From Poa pratensis (Eukaryota > Streptophyta > Magnoliopsida > Poales > Poaceae): DNA of 64,000 nt. The position numbers were made by a program, and so were the translations under genes. Under the pieces are notes generated by a model, which was given only the letters and a program-made list of their open reading frames with translations, was not told where the DNA came from and did no database searches. Below are positions 21,789-33,885 of this stretch, piece by piece. The number at the start of each line of letters is the position of its first letter. Positions within the stretch are counted from its first letter, which is position 1. The DNA lies in assembly GCA_947311845.1 (NCBI GenBank), contig CAMZMU010000107.1:37519160-37583159 (forward strand), written 5' to 3'.

Positions 21789-23434
21789 TATATGATTTTC
21801 AAATAAAATTTGAAAAACAAATCATAATGTAGCAAATGAGCGTATCCACGTACATGCAAAATATCAATTTCAAATACCTTGAATTATAACCTACAAAAAG
21901 TATGGATATGAGTATGCATATTTTAAAATGTAAATTTTTTATGAGATTTTTTGTGTAGGTTATAATACAAATAATTTTGAATTACGATTTTCCGTGCTCA
22001 TAAGATATTGAAATTTATATTTTGTGTAGAAATTTTCCATGGTTTTAAAATACCAATGTCTAGAAGTTTTTAAGAATATTTTGAAACCTATAAATATAGA
22101 TTTTAAATATTTTAAATGAAGAGAGCATTCGAACTCGGAGCCAAATATACTTTTTTTTTCCGGTTAGTACTGTGCACAACAACCTGCACACTACAATAGC
22201 TAGTGGTTTGCGTAGTACAATTAGGGGTGTAAATATATAAGATAATCGCACCCAGTTTGATTTCAAAATCGTTTTGAAGAATTCATATACGCTCGAAAAG
22301 CCTTATCCATAAGGGTATCCGATTCCAAATTTTGGCATCATATGTCAAACAGGTCTAAATATGAGTTATCCGGAAATCATATAGAATTAGCCAATGGTTT
22401 TGAATTAAATAATCCTATTTTCGAGCCATACGTCTAACCTAATAGAGCATAAATAGCCCTAAATCTGAATTATCAGAAAATTAAATATGGCATTCAAGAA
22501 CTATTTTTTGTTTTATGGTTTGTCAATATACTTATCATCGTATCGATCCGATTATTATTGTTCCTGTTCATCTCCGCGATCTGATTTATCCACCCCTGAA
22601 TTTGAAATCGGTTAACTTGGCGACAGGTCAAATCCGTTTACGAATTGCGTGAGCAACTATCTAGGGAGTTCCCCTTACCGAGCAGGTGGGGTAGAGAGGG
22701 CTAGGTCCCTGACCACGAAGATCGTCTAGACGCTTGGAAACAATGATGCAAGATACATGTGGATAACGATCACTTTGATTTGCTGGAGCAGACCATCGAT
22801 GCAGATGGTACAGGCCGAGGCGGACCTGTGGCGGGCAGTGAGGTTGTCCAAGGTAGTCTAGAACCCGTAAATAGGTGGAGGGTTGACAATTTTGATTCAT
22901 TTTTTTCATTTCTGTACAACGGATTTTTTATGCACGTGTCTAAGACCGCTTGACTTCCGTTAAAACCCTTAATAAAATCGCGTGAGCAACCTAGACACCT
23001 CTAGTTCGAGACAAGTACTCCTAGGTTTTGTGTAACTACCGTATGGGGCAATGGGCGTGAACCGACGGCCACCACGTGCCAGGGTCGCCGCCACCTGTGT
23101 CTCCATCCTTTGGCCTCTACCGTTCAGATATTTCTAACCGAAACTCTCCCACGCACCACGCCCCCACCCCATACTCACTGAATAGCGGGACCCATTCACC
23201 AGACGCGAACCTTCCGGGCCCACTGCACAGGGACCGAACCCACCCTCAGCAAACCGGCGACGTCGCCCGTCATCCCCTCCCGCAAGCCACGTGTCCTTCT
23301 CGGCCTCCTTCCCACCTCCCACTGCCAGGCGGGACCCACGCCCGTCTCGTGTCTTCCATCCCCTCTGCTTTCGTTCGGTAGCCTCTGGACCAGTCTCGCT
23401 CGAACCCTTCAGCGCCAGAGCCACCGCGCCAGCC
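21789..23434. other. AT-rich intergenic DNA, then GC-rich promoter of the DUF6821 gene
   Basis: Positions 21,789-22,620 are AT-rich with no gene. From about 23,060 the DNA is C-rich and runs into the leader of the next gene; no clear TATA box was found, which is common for constitutive plant genes. The 23,076-23,381 ORF is a composition artefact of this leader. Confidence 0.5.
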
Positions 23435-25936
23435 ATGGAGGACGCCTCCTCCGATTTCAGCGACTGGGAGGTGCTATCAGCCGCATCAGCGGCCGGAGGC
23501 GATGAGGAAGACGTCGTCCTCGTGTCCGGCCAAGGCGGCGACGTCCTCCACGACCACTTCGGCCTCGACGACCCCTCTTCTTTCCACGCCGCCTCCGAGG
23601 ACGAGGAGGCCGAATCGGGGTTGGGATCAGTCCACAGATTCGATTCGATATCGCCAGAGCCGGTGGATCTTGTTCTTACCGCGTCTGTGGATTCGACCGC
23701 GCAGTCATCGCAGTTAGGCGGGGTTGATGTGACTGCACAGGGCTCGGTCCTCGGTGCCTCCTCGGCATCAAGGGATGGCGCGATATGGGCAGCACAGGAC
23801 GAGGAAATTCAGGAGGCGGAGATAGAGGCCGCGCGCAGGTGCGGCGAGTTGGATTCGATTCCCGCTCATCAAGAATGGGCGGAGGGAATTTTGGATTCCG
23901 ATGCAACCGCGGTGGACGGCGCCAGAGTTCAGACAGAGAATTCTGGTATGCAATTCGAAGATGCAGGGGCAGATGCCACTGCAGAAAGCTCTGTTCCCGA
24001 CGCTGCCGCAGCAGGCGATGAAGTGAAGTCTGCACCGGCGGAGGAGGATCCCGAGCAAGGTAAGGATGCCAGTGACGCTTCGGATTGCGGCGAATCGGAT
24101 GGTGATGGCAAGGATTGCTCTTCTCCTCTGGTCGCGGCTGCAGCCCCGGTCACCGGTGAGGGAGGAGAGAGTCGAGTGGTCGTGTGGTGGAGGCTGCCGT
24201 TCAGGCTGATCCATTACTGTGCTTGGAAGGTCAAGCCGGTGTGGTCGGTTTCCATTGCTGCGGCGTTCCTGGGGATAGTTGTGCTGGGGAGGAGGATGTA
24301 CAGGATGAGGCGGAAGGCCCGGGGTCTTCCCCAGATTAAGATTGCACTTGATGACAAGGTGAGCGTTTCACCAGCTCTTAGGATTCTTCTGTGCTGCATA
24401 ATCTTACTTCACAAACTTAATTCTGCTAGTGGTCTAATCCAGATGAATTAGGACAAAGTTACCACATGCTTTTCAGTCTGATTTAAATGCTTACTTTCAT
24501 ACAGTTTGTAGTTGTGTCACATTAGGCAAAAAAATATGACGTCAATCCCTGCCTGCAAAATTCTCATGTAGTCATTACCAAACATTAGTATGATTCAAAA
24601 ATCAGTATGCATCATGTCCTTTCTGTAAAAAGGGCACCAACACACATTATCTGGTAAATGGGTCACTGTTTTGTGATCGCTTTTTTTGCCATGTATTTAT
24701 TTTGGAGATGTTAAGAATCTAGGTAGATTATGTTGGTGTATTTATCACTTGTTTGCTGTAGACAGAACTTGCGTGATTATTGGTTTTAAGGTGATCAGAG
24801 TTTAATCACAAGAAGTAAATATTGTTGTTGAACTCCAAACTTGTTCATCCAAATTAAATTCGTGACTGAATATGCTCTTTCACACTTACACTACTATATT
24901 TTCATCCTTGAAATGAATACGTACAAACTTATGCTTGTATTATTATTTGGTGTGGTTTATCACTTGTGTGCTGATTCTGTTTAAGGTGATCAGAGGGTAG
25001 ACAGGATAAGTAAACATTGTTGCTGAACTCCAATCTTGAAAATTCTAATTCATCTGAATTAGTGATAAATATGCTCTTTCAAGCTTATGCTTTTATCTTT
25101 TCTTCCTTGTAATGAACACGTACAAAGTTCTGCTTAGAGAGGTCCCTTCTTACATTTTAGGTATCTCTAAAAAATGTAGTAGAATAGCGGGACTTTGCAA
25201 TTTCATGATTCTCGAATTATTAGTGAATGTAAACTTGTGCATGTAGCCATCCCCAGTAATTCATCATGGTTCTCACTAGCAGCCTTTAGATAATACAACT
25301 GGATATTTGGTGATATTTTTTTGCGCACTGAAGATGTGGAAAATAGCTAAAACATCTTATATTGTGGAACGGAGGGAGTAGCAAACAGTTGGCCATGATT
25401 AGCTAAAATGGATTTTATATTATCTAGTATTCTAGTTAGAGGTTGAATTAGGAGTGGGTTTTGTCATAGGGGTTTGATGCCAAGTCAGGATTCGAGAGAT
25501 TAGACATCTTTGTTGTACTTGGTCTGAATGTCATGGTTTACAAACTAATCAGGTTAGGTAAAGTGTCAAAGTCCCTCCATTAAACAGTGGGAATGGCTTG
25601 TCTTGGCTGTGCTTGTTCCACCACATGCTGCCCCTTTTAGACCACATCTCAGTTTGGGATGTAATAATCTCTCACTTTCCAGCAATTGATGGCTATGCTT
25701 TGTGATAACGTCTATAATTTTGTATTACAGTAAGAAAATATCTTCACTTTTGTATTACAAGGTCCAGCTTCTAATCCTGCCCATGTGTTTATTTGGTGTG
25801 AACAATTCAGAGGGTCTCCCAGTTTGCAGACCGCGCAGCACGTCTGAACGAGGCCTTCTTGATCGCGAAACGCATACCTGCGCTGAGAACGTCATCTGGT
25901 GCTGCACTCCCCTGGTCAATGATGCAAGAGAGATGA
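23435..25936 (+). CDS. DUF6821-family single-pass membrane protein
   Basis: Two exons, 23,435-24,358 and 25,811-25,936, total 350 codons (349 residues) with phase-0 splice sites (AAG|GTGAGC and TTCAG|AGG). Residues 1-250 are acidic, low complexity and rich in Ala, Asp, Glu and Ser, starting MEDASSDFSDWEVL, the usual opening of this family. Near residues 253-294 is the conserved core: WWRLPFRLIHYCAWKVKP, one hydrophobic segment (VWSVSIAAAFLGIVVLG, about 269-285) and a basic tail RRMYRMRRK. The tail IKIALDDKRVSQFADRAARL closes the family signature shared with Arabidopsis At5g16030-type proteins. The single membrane span with flanking basic residues suggests an endomembrane protein with a long cytosolic acidic N-terminus. 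Its biochemical function is not known to me. The intron holds a solo MITE end. Confidence 0.8.
25348..25380. mobile_element. Solo Stowaway MITE end in the DUF6821 intron
   Basis: AAAACATCTTATATTGTGGA followed by ACGGAGGGAGTA is the right end of a common grass Stowaway type. No matching left end was found within a few hundred bases, so it is a truncated copy. Confidence 0.6.
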
Positions 25937-26310
25937 GCCAGCCTGTTCGAAGCAAACCTCTGTTGCATTAGTCAGCAACAGGAATGCATGATAAAACCAA
26001 ATTTTAGGAAGAGAATCACTCCCTTGATAGTGTTTCTCGTGATGACCATCGAGGATGTCCAATGTCAATGGATGATCCGTTATCTATATTCTAGCATAGT
26101 GCACTACGAGTCCGTGTCTTCTGTTTTTTTGTGTGTGTTTAATAGGTTTGTTAAGTCCTTTGGTCATTTGTTCGGTGAAGTCATGAATGTGTCATTTCTT
26201 CAGACATGTGTTTATCTATGTGAAGGCTGAAACGCATGTGCTTGTCATTGTTCCTTGAATGTGTGTTTCTTATGCTTGTTTTGCCCCTCTTTTTTGTTCT
26301 TCCCACCTTG

Positions 26311-26336
<26 letters not shown>
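26311..26336. repeat. Poly-C homopolymer (26 C)
   Basis: An uninterrupted run of 26 cytosines downstream of the DUF6821 gene. The length is probably uncertain in the assembly. Confidence 0.85.
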
Positions 26337-26341
<5 letters not shown>

Positions 26342-26976
26342 CGTTCTAGCTTTGTTATCTCGTGGTTGGGCTTACTTGTGCTTCTGCCAGCATTCTCTTT
26401 AGCTTTCTCGTGTGTGTTTGTATGGACTTGCTTGACATGTTGCTTTATTTATAAAGCGGGGCGAAAGCCTGATTCGAGTTTATGCACTTAACGAGATGAT
26501 TGTGAATACAAATATATTCGTGTGTGGTGCTCAAAATATACAAATATATGCGTCACGAAATTCTGTCAAATTTTGGTTCTGACACCACAAAAAGAATGGT
26601 AGAAGTTGCAGAATTGACGGAATATATTCCAGTGTGCTTATCAAGTTGTTATTTGGTTTCTGATATTGTAGATGATTCATTTTTTTCCTATATAATTGGT
26701 CAAACATTGACTTGACTGAAAATAATATGCATCCCATTTTGCGAACAGAGGTAATGATATTGTGTTTGACAAGAGGAAAGTCTAAATGTACCAACTAGTA
26801 TTGGCGGTCGTGTGCGTGGATACAAAGGGTGCATCACAAGGATCCAACTCGATTCGCTTACCGTGTTATTTATGTCTTGGATATGAGCCGACGAATGGTT
26901 CGCCTACCAGGCAAATTCATGCCAGTGAAAGGTTCCTTAGTCTAAGTGGTGTGGCCTGTCACAGCCTAATGTGATC

Positions 26977-27056
26977 TACTCCCTGTGATCCACAAAGTGT
27001 CGGCATAAATCAACCTGCGCGTAGCGAGCGGACATTTATCTGGATCGGAGGGAGTA
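26977..27056. mobile_element. Short Stowaway-type MITE
   Basis: TA-CTCCCTGTGATCCACAAA on the left and ATCTGGATCGGAGGGAG-TA on the right give inverted ends over 80 bp. It is small for the family and probably an internal deletion derivative. Confidence 0.65.
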
Positions 27057-28600
27057 TCTTTTTTTCTTCATTAAGACACTTGTTGGCAACTTGTAATAAC
27101 AGTATTATAATTAACACTGTCTACGTCGGTTATGCTGAGGACAGAGGTGAGAAAAGCTTTCATTTAATACGGGAAAATCAAGTTGATGAGTCCATGCAAG
27201 ATTCCGTCAAAATTTGCTAGTTGACACCACATAAAGAATGGTAGATGTTGGAGAAGAGAAAACCTGTTTTTCTTCGAAATTGCTGTGCGAAGAACTTATG
27301 CACTGTAGTCAATTTTCCAACTCATATCTACTCCTAAGCGCCCTTCTCCAGAGAACCCTAAACAGATCTATTATTTCACTACTGTACCACAACGTTGGAT
27401 ACACCGTACAATTCATGCATTATTACCCATTATAGCAGTTCAAATCCATTACTAAAGGCTTTCCCAAACACAATTCAAGCTCTATCGAACTGCAAATGGA
27501 TGGCAATCAGTTTATCGTGGGAGTCGTACCAAAAGTATCTTCAACTTTCACAGATGTACTAAACAGACGAAAGGTTTCGTTTCCGAAACTCAGTAGGGGT
27601 GACGCGTTGAGGCACCCATGTTGATGCCTGTGGGTCAACCCTGATGCAATGGATCTTATGAGAACAAGACTTATATCATGGACTTGACAAGAAATTGCCT
27701 CACTGTCTACTATGTCGACGATGTTCTTGTTGAATCCTGGTTCCTCAAAAATTTGTTTATTTTCAGCGCAAAAAATATCCGTCAAGTATACATTGTCACA
27801 CTAATAAAACATATATCCTTGGAAATGTACAATCCTCTAGAAAAGATATGTTCAAGATGTTTAAACTAATCAACAATATCTGGTTCTTTCATTCCAAAGC
27901 AAGGGTGCTTGTCTAGTCTAAAGTCCTAGGACAGCCTTCCCATTTTCTCACGGCTAACAAAAACACCACGACCAACAACCACATTACGAGAAAATAAATT
28001 CAGACTTAAGCCAAATAAGATTCCTCGTTCTAAATAAGTACTCCGTATTGTTTAAGTTATTTCTGGTAACTATCAAGAATTTGACTTACAAAAGTGAAAA
28101 TGCATTATGAATATGCAGGGCTCCTGTGTTTGCTATCAACAAAATATCCAATATCGGCCAAAATTTTCAGTATACAGGGTGGAGCCCTATTACTTTTTCA
28201 CTGCCACCCAATTTTATCTCCTGGTTGCATTTAGTATTCAGAATTTCAGATGCGCTAACTTAGATGTATATGAATTTTGTTTTGAACTATGCACATAAGA
28301 TGAGAAGCTATACTTAGTCTTAGTGGCTTCATCCCATGAAACATTTACTTCGAATAAACGATTTCCGATGATATACCTCATCAAACCTCAGGTGTTTTTA
28401 GACTTCATTAATGACTATGCATATCCCAATTCCACAAAGCATGCCCCATTATGTCTTCATATCAGGCTTGTCAGGAAACAGATAAAAAACCACCAATCAA
28501 ATATCTACTGAACATCATGGTATCTATGTCTAATAGATTGTCTTGCCAACCTTTCAGTTGTTGAACTGAATATTTTCCCCCTCTGCTGATCACCCTAGGC

Positions 28601-28740
28601 GTTCAGTCAATGATCCATTAGTGTCTATAAGCTCAGGTGCAGGCAAATGACTTCCATGGATCACCTTAGTAGCTCATTCAATGATCAATTAGTGCCTATA
28701 AGCTCAGGTGAAGGCAAGTGATTTCCATGGTCACTCTGCT
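28601..28740. repeat. Tandem duplication of about 77 bp
   Basis: Two copies share the phrases TCAATGATC(C/A)ATTAGTG and CTATAAGCTCAGGTG, then a GCAAATGACTTCCATGG block. Confidence 0.7.
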
Positions 28741-29099
28741 AGGCTTGGAGACAATATCAGGCTGATCAAATTGTACATCTCGTGCCACACACTTGGACAT
28801 TCTGTCTGTTTGCTGATGAGCCATGATTTACGTGATCAATTTGTCAATTTGACTGAAGAAGCTTGAGCAGCCATGAAGACCAGCTCCAAGCACCCAACAC
28901 TTCACATGCGCAACTTCCACCATCTTCTCGGTGAAAGTGTGTATTTTGCTTCACTACATTGAGCATGATGTATTCATCAATCATGGCAAGCTTGTCATAT
29001 TGAACATGGCATGCTCAGCTACTAGAGGAAATTTTGGAATGGTGGTAAAGAAAATAATTGCCAAGGTTATTCAAATTGCACACTTAACATAACTGCTGC

Positions 29100-30632
29100 T
29101 GTCGGGGATGTAACCCCAGGTACCCCAAAGTTATGAGGTAATTGTGTTGTTAGACTTGAGAAACAGGAAATAAATAAGTTAAAGATAAAGAAGGAAGCAG
29201 AAAAAGCACTCTGGGCCGAGTTACCCATCATTGGGCCGAGATACCTCTAACTCGGCCCAGCCGAGGTACCCAGCAGCCTAAGGCAGGCCGACACTCCTCA
29301 TGTCCCGGATGGGCCGAATTTGGCTCCGGTCCTGTGCGGTCCGAGCTTGCCTTACCTCGGTGGACCGAAGTGCTCCAGCTCGGTGGGCCGAGATGCTCTA
29401 CCCCGATGGGCCGACATGCAGTTAACCCGGCTGGACCGGCCTTCCTTCAGCTCGGGGGGCCAAAGCCTCTTAACTCTGGGTTGGGCCGAGTTTCCTTCGG
29501 GCAGGCCGATGTCGCGTCACCCAGGCAGGCCGAGGCTGCCTAGTCCCGGGTGGGCCGAATCACCTCGCCTCGGGCCACCTCGGAGCAGGCCGACATTCTC
29601 CCTACCTCGGACTGGACCAGCATAACGCAGCCTCGGATGTATCCCGGCTGGGCCAAGATATGCTGTATCGGCAGGGCCGAGGCCACGCTGTAGCGGCTGG
29701 CCGAGGTTCGCTAGCTCGCTGTATCTCGGCTGGGCCAGGTTCTTCGTATCCCGGCTGGGCTCTTCGCTTCGGGACGGGCCGAGCTACCTCTCCAGTTCCG
29801 GCTGGAGCCGAACTCTCCTGGGCTCAGTCAGCGTAGGGTGATCGTGGTCTGTTTATCTCGGACGGATGAGTATCAGGACCGAGACGTCTAGGACTTATTC
29901 GTCACTCGATCGATATCCAGGTACATAAACCGAGTTGAGATACAACTCGGCATGGACTCGATTGGGCTAAGGCCGAGGCTTCTTGTCTTCAACTCGGCTG
30001 TACCGAGTTATCTCCATACGTGCTCCATGGTCCGAGACATCTCCAGCGCTGCCTCAACCTCCGACATCCAGCACGACTAGGTACTGGGACGCTCCTAGCT
30101 CGTACCTGGTAGTTGACCAAGCGGGAACAAGACAACATGGCTATAGTGCCACGGATGTGACTAGAGTACAAGTCATGACGCATCAATAGTGTGACAAGAC
30201 CCCAGTGGTCATATCATGTACAGTGCATAGTGTTCTTTGTCTCCTTGTTCCTCACTTGTCCCCTGGGCACCTATATAAAGGGCACCAGGGGGAAGAGGCA
30301 AGAGACGACGCGCGGGCGCACAGACGGCCCCGTGGGCTCATTTCCCCCCTATAGACTTCTTCTTCCTCCTTAAGCGCATCTCCATAGCTAGCTCCATACA
30401 GCTCGAGGAGCACTTGTACAAAACATATACGAGAGGAAAATACACAGAGTAGGATAGATGCTGCAGTAGGGGTTTTACCTCCTCACGAGGGCCCCGAAGC
30501 AGAGTAAATCCTTGTGTTCATGTGTTCTTCTCTGTGTGCTTCTTAGCGCGCTATCCCTCCCCGAATCCTCTAGCGTCCATCGGCCCCAACCTTAAGCCTA
30601 CCCCTAGGCATCTGTTGTTCCATACGACGACA
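29100..30632 (+). repeat. Left LTR
   Basis: It begins TGTCGGGGATG and ends ACGACA. A GGCCGAG-rich pseudo-repetitive portion covers about 29,210-29,800. The TATA box TATATAAA is at 30,272-30,279, followed by a purine-rich leader. ORFs such as 29,320-29,625 come from the GGCCGA repeats and are not genes. Confidence 0.85.
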
Positions 30633-32369
30633 GTTGGCGCCCACCGTGGGGCTGACAGTGGCGCTTGCTGGATCAAATTCGGACGGGACCTTCTTCATCA
30701 ACGCGGGGACTCGGCATCACCATTGTCCCCCGTACTCTAGCTTGCCGCTGTGAGCAGAGGCTGGCGCAGCCTCCACCAACGGTCATCATCAACAGATCTC
30801 GGTAGCTGTACCAACATATCACCGACATCTGTGAGTATTTTCCTTGGCACCACGCACAATTAGTCAATCTCAAAAATAGCTCGGAGATATCCCCTTCCTG
30901 CCATGCTTAGTTGTTTTCCCCGGGAGCAAGATGTCTTGACACGGGGACTGGATAGCCAGTCTGTTTTACAGTTTCTCCTAGATAAGAAAAGTTACTCGGG
31001 GACTCGGTTGAAACCGAGTCTGCTTCCTGGTGTGTAGTGTGGCTGCTAGATTTACTTTCCGACATATGCTATAGTTCGTTGCTTCGGTTGGTAGAATTGA
31101 TGTTCCCTTTGAATACTCATGATATATATGCTTGACTAACGTTGAAAGGTGATGTCGGTTTTGCTGAAAATGTTCGTTACCGAGATACCCTGAAAATCCG
31201 AGGTATAATGGAAATCCGAGGTATAATGGAAATCCGAGGTATAACGGAAATCCGAGGTATCCGGAAATCCGAGGTATGCTGGAAATCCGAGGTATGCTGG
31301 AAATCCGAGTATAATGGAAATCCGAGGTATCCTCGAAATCCGAGGTAAGGCTGGAATCCGACACATGTTGGACGAATCCGAAATGTGTTGGTCAAATCTG
31401 ACATGCAGGTGGTTCAAACCGAGATATTGGTGGCTCAGGCCGACAGGCCGGTGTTCAGGCCGGCATAAGCATCTTCCCGTATTGCTACAACAACAACACT
31501 ACCTCATCGCCGTTTATTTCGGTTTGCCAAGATATCACGGCATCATGCAATATCTCAGATCGCCGGTTATTTCGGTTTGCCAAAGTATCATGGTATCATT
31601 CATATCCCCGATTGCCGTTTATTTCGGTTTACCAACATATCATGGCATCATTCATATTCCATATCGCCGTTTGTTCGGTTTGCCAACATATCACGGCATC
31701 ATTCCATATCTCGCATCACCCTTTATGTTGGTTTGCCAAAGGCAACCCATGAGACATGTCCATGGAGGTTATATGTCGGTCCAGCTAATGCTGGTGACAT
31801 CCAATGTCGGTAAACGCTCAAAGTGGTAAAACCCGACATATGAGATATGTCCATGTCAATCCAGCCCAGGCTGTTGACATCTGATGTCGGTAATGCCCAG
31901 AGTGGCTAAAAACCGACATATGAGATATGCCTATAGAGAGGCCGAGGTACCGAGACATATGAGATATGCCTATAGAGAGGCCGAGGTACCGAGACATATG
32001 AGATATGCCTAGAGAGGCCGAGGTACCGAGACATATGAGATATGCCTAGATAGGCAGAGGTACCAAGACATATGATATATGTCCGTGCAGGTTATATGTC
32101 GGTCCAGCTAATGCTGGCGACATGCGCCTTCGGTAATGCCCAAGGTGGCTAAAAACCGACATATGAGATATGCCCGTGCAAGTTATATGTCGGTCCAGTT
32201 AATGCTGGCGGCATGCGACTTCGGCAATGCCCAGAGTGGCTGAAAACCGACATATAATGGTGCCCATGCAGGCAGGAGGTTGTGTATATAGAGGTTTTTT
32301 TTGGTATGGTTATTTGTTTTTGTAAGTCTGCGCGCGACTCTACGAGTCCCCCGCAGCCTCGGGGACTAA
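30633..32369 (+). repeat. Repeat-filled interior of the retroelement
   Basis: No gag or pol is present. Three tandem families are visible: about nine units of GAAATCCGAGGTAT(AA/GC)TG at 31,185-31,350; units of about 55 bp around ATTTCGGTTTGCCAACATAT at 31,510-31,740; and units of about 45 bp around GAGATATGCCTATAGAGAGG at 31,915-32,075, the last mixed with copies of TATGTCGGTCCAGCTAATGC at 31,770-32,260. All are non-coding in appearance. Confidence 0.75.
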
Positions 32370-33885
32370 TGTCGGGGACGTAACCCCGGGTACCCCAAAG
32401 TTATGAGGTAATTGTGTTGTTAGAATTGAGAAACAGGAAATAAATAAGTTAAAGATAAAGAAGGAAGCAGAAAAAGCACTCTGGGCCGAGTTACCCAGCA
32501 TTGGGCCGAGATACCCAGCAGCCTAAGGCAGGCCGACACTCCTCCTGTCCCGGACGGGCCGAATTTGGCTGGTCCTGTGCGGGCCGAGCTTGCCTTACCT
32601 CGGTGGACCGAAGTGCTCCAGCTCGGTGGGCCGAGATGCTCTACCCCGATGGGCCGACATGCAGTTAACCCGGCTGGACCGGCCTTCCTTCAGCTCGGGC
32701 GGGCCAAAGCCTCTGAACTCCGGGTTGGGCCGAGTTTCCTCCGGGCAGGCCGATGTCGCGTCACCCCAGGCAGGCCGAGGCTGCCTAGTCCCGGGTGGGC
32801 CGAATCACCTCGCCTCGGGCCACCTCGGAGCAGGCCGACATTCTCCCTACCTCGGACTGGACCAGCATAACGCAGCCTCGGATGTATCCCGGCTGGGCCA
32901 AGATATGCTGTATCGGCAGGGCCGAGGACACGCTGTAGCGGCTGGCCGAGGTTCGCTAGCTCGCTGTATCTCGGCTGGGCCAGGTTCTTCGTATTCCGGC
33001 TGGGCTCTTCGCTTCGGGACGGGCCGAGCTACCTCTCCAGTTCTGGCTGGAGCCGAACTCTCCTGGGCTCAGTCAGCGTAGGGTGATCGTGGTCTGTTTA
33101 TCTCGGACGGATGAGTATCAGGTTCGAGACGTCTGGGACTTATTCGTCACTCGATCGATATCCAGGTACATAAACCGAGTTGAGATACAACTCGGCATGG
33201 ACTCGATTGGGCTGAGGCCGAGGCTTCTTCTCTTCAACTCGGCTGTACCTACAGCCGAGTTATCTCCATACGTGCTCCATGGTCCGAGACATCTCCAGCG
33301 CTGCCTCAACCTCCGACATCCAGCACGACTAGGTACTGGGACGCTCCTAGCTCGTACCTGGTAGTTGACCAAGCGGGAACAAGACAACATGGCTACAGTG
33401 CCACGAATGTGACTATAGTACAAGTCATGATGCATCAATAGTGTGACAAGACCCCAGTGGTCATATCATGTACAGTGCATATTGTTCTTTGTCTCCTTGT
33501 CACTCACTTGTTCCCTGGGCACCTATATAAAGGGCACCAGGGGGAAGAGGCAAGAGACGACGCGCGGGCGCACAGACGGCCCCGTGGGCTCATTTCCCCC
33601 TTGTAGACTTCTTCTTCCTCCTTAAGCGCATCTCCATAGCTAGCTCCATACAGCTCGAGGAGCACTTGTACAAAACATATACAGAGAGGAAAATACAAAG
33701 AGTAGGATAGATGCTGCAGTAGGGGTTTTACCTCCTCACGAGGGCCCCGAAGCAGGGTAAATCCTTGTGTTCATGTGTTCTTTTGTGTGTGCTTCTTAGC
33801 GCGCTATCCCTCCCTGAATCCTCTAGCGTCCATCGGCCCCAACCTTAAGCCTATCCCTAGGCATCTGTTGTTCCATACGACGACA
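32370..33885 (+). repeat. Right LTR
   Basis: It is a near copy of the left LTR, starting TGTCGGGGACG and ending ACGACA, with the TATA box at about 33,522-33,529. Confidence 0.85.

Larger units (their letters stand above)
25937..29099. other. Intergenic DNA with repeats, no gene seen
   Basis: The 3' UTR of the DUF6821 gene probably ends within the first few hundred bases. The rest holds a poly-C tract (26,311-26,336), a short MITE (26,977-27,056), a diverged direct repeat of about 55 bp (about 26,561-26,615 and 27,203-27,257, both ending in AAAGAATGGTAGA) and a tandem duplication of about 77 bp at 28,601-28,740. The short ORFs show no domain. Confidence 0.55.
29100..33885 (+). mobile_element. 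Non-autonomous LTR retrotransposon, complete
   Basis: Two LTRs of about 1.5 kb start TGTCGGGG and end ACGACA: 29,100-30,632 and 32,370-33,885. They differ by scattered substitutions and two visible small indels (extra bases near 29,247 in the left copy and a second CTACAGCCGAG near 33,245 in the right). A primer-binding-like TGGCGCCCACCGTGGGGCT follows the left LTR after two bases, and a purine-rich GCCTCGGGGACTA precedes the right LTR. The 1.7-kb interior has no gag or pol, only short tandem repeats. Flanks GCTGC (left) and ACTGC (right) are a possible 5-bp target duplication with one mismatch. The structure fits a LARD-like gypsy derivative mobilised in trans. Near-identical LTRs indicate a young insertion. 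Confidence 0.85.

Noticed and set aside
29320..29625. ORF of 101 codons, repeated at 32,565-32,870
   Set aside because: It lies in both LTRs and is made of GGCCGA-type repeats.
31142..31417. Periodic repeats at 31,185-31,350 as a CRISPR-like array
   Set aside because: The units are directly adjacent with no unique spacers, and the context is a plant retrotransposon interior.
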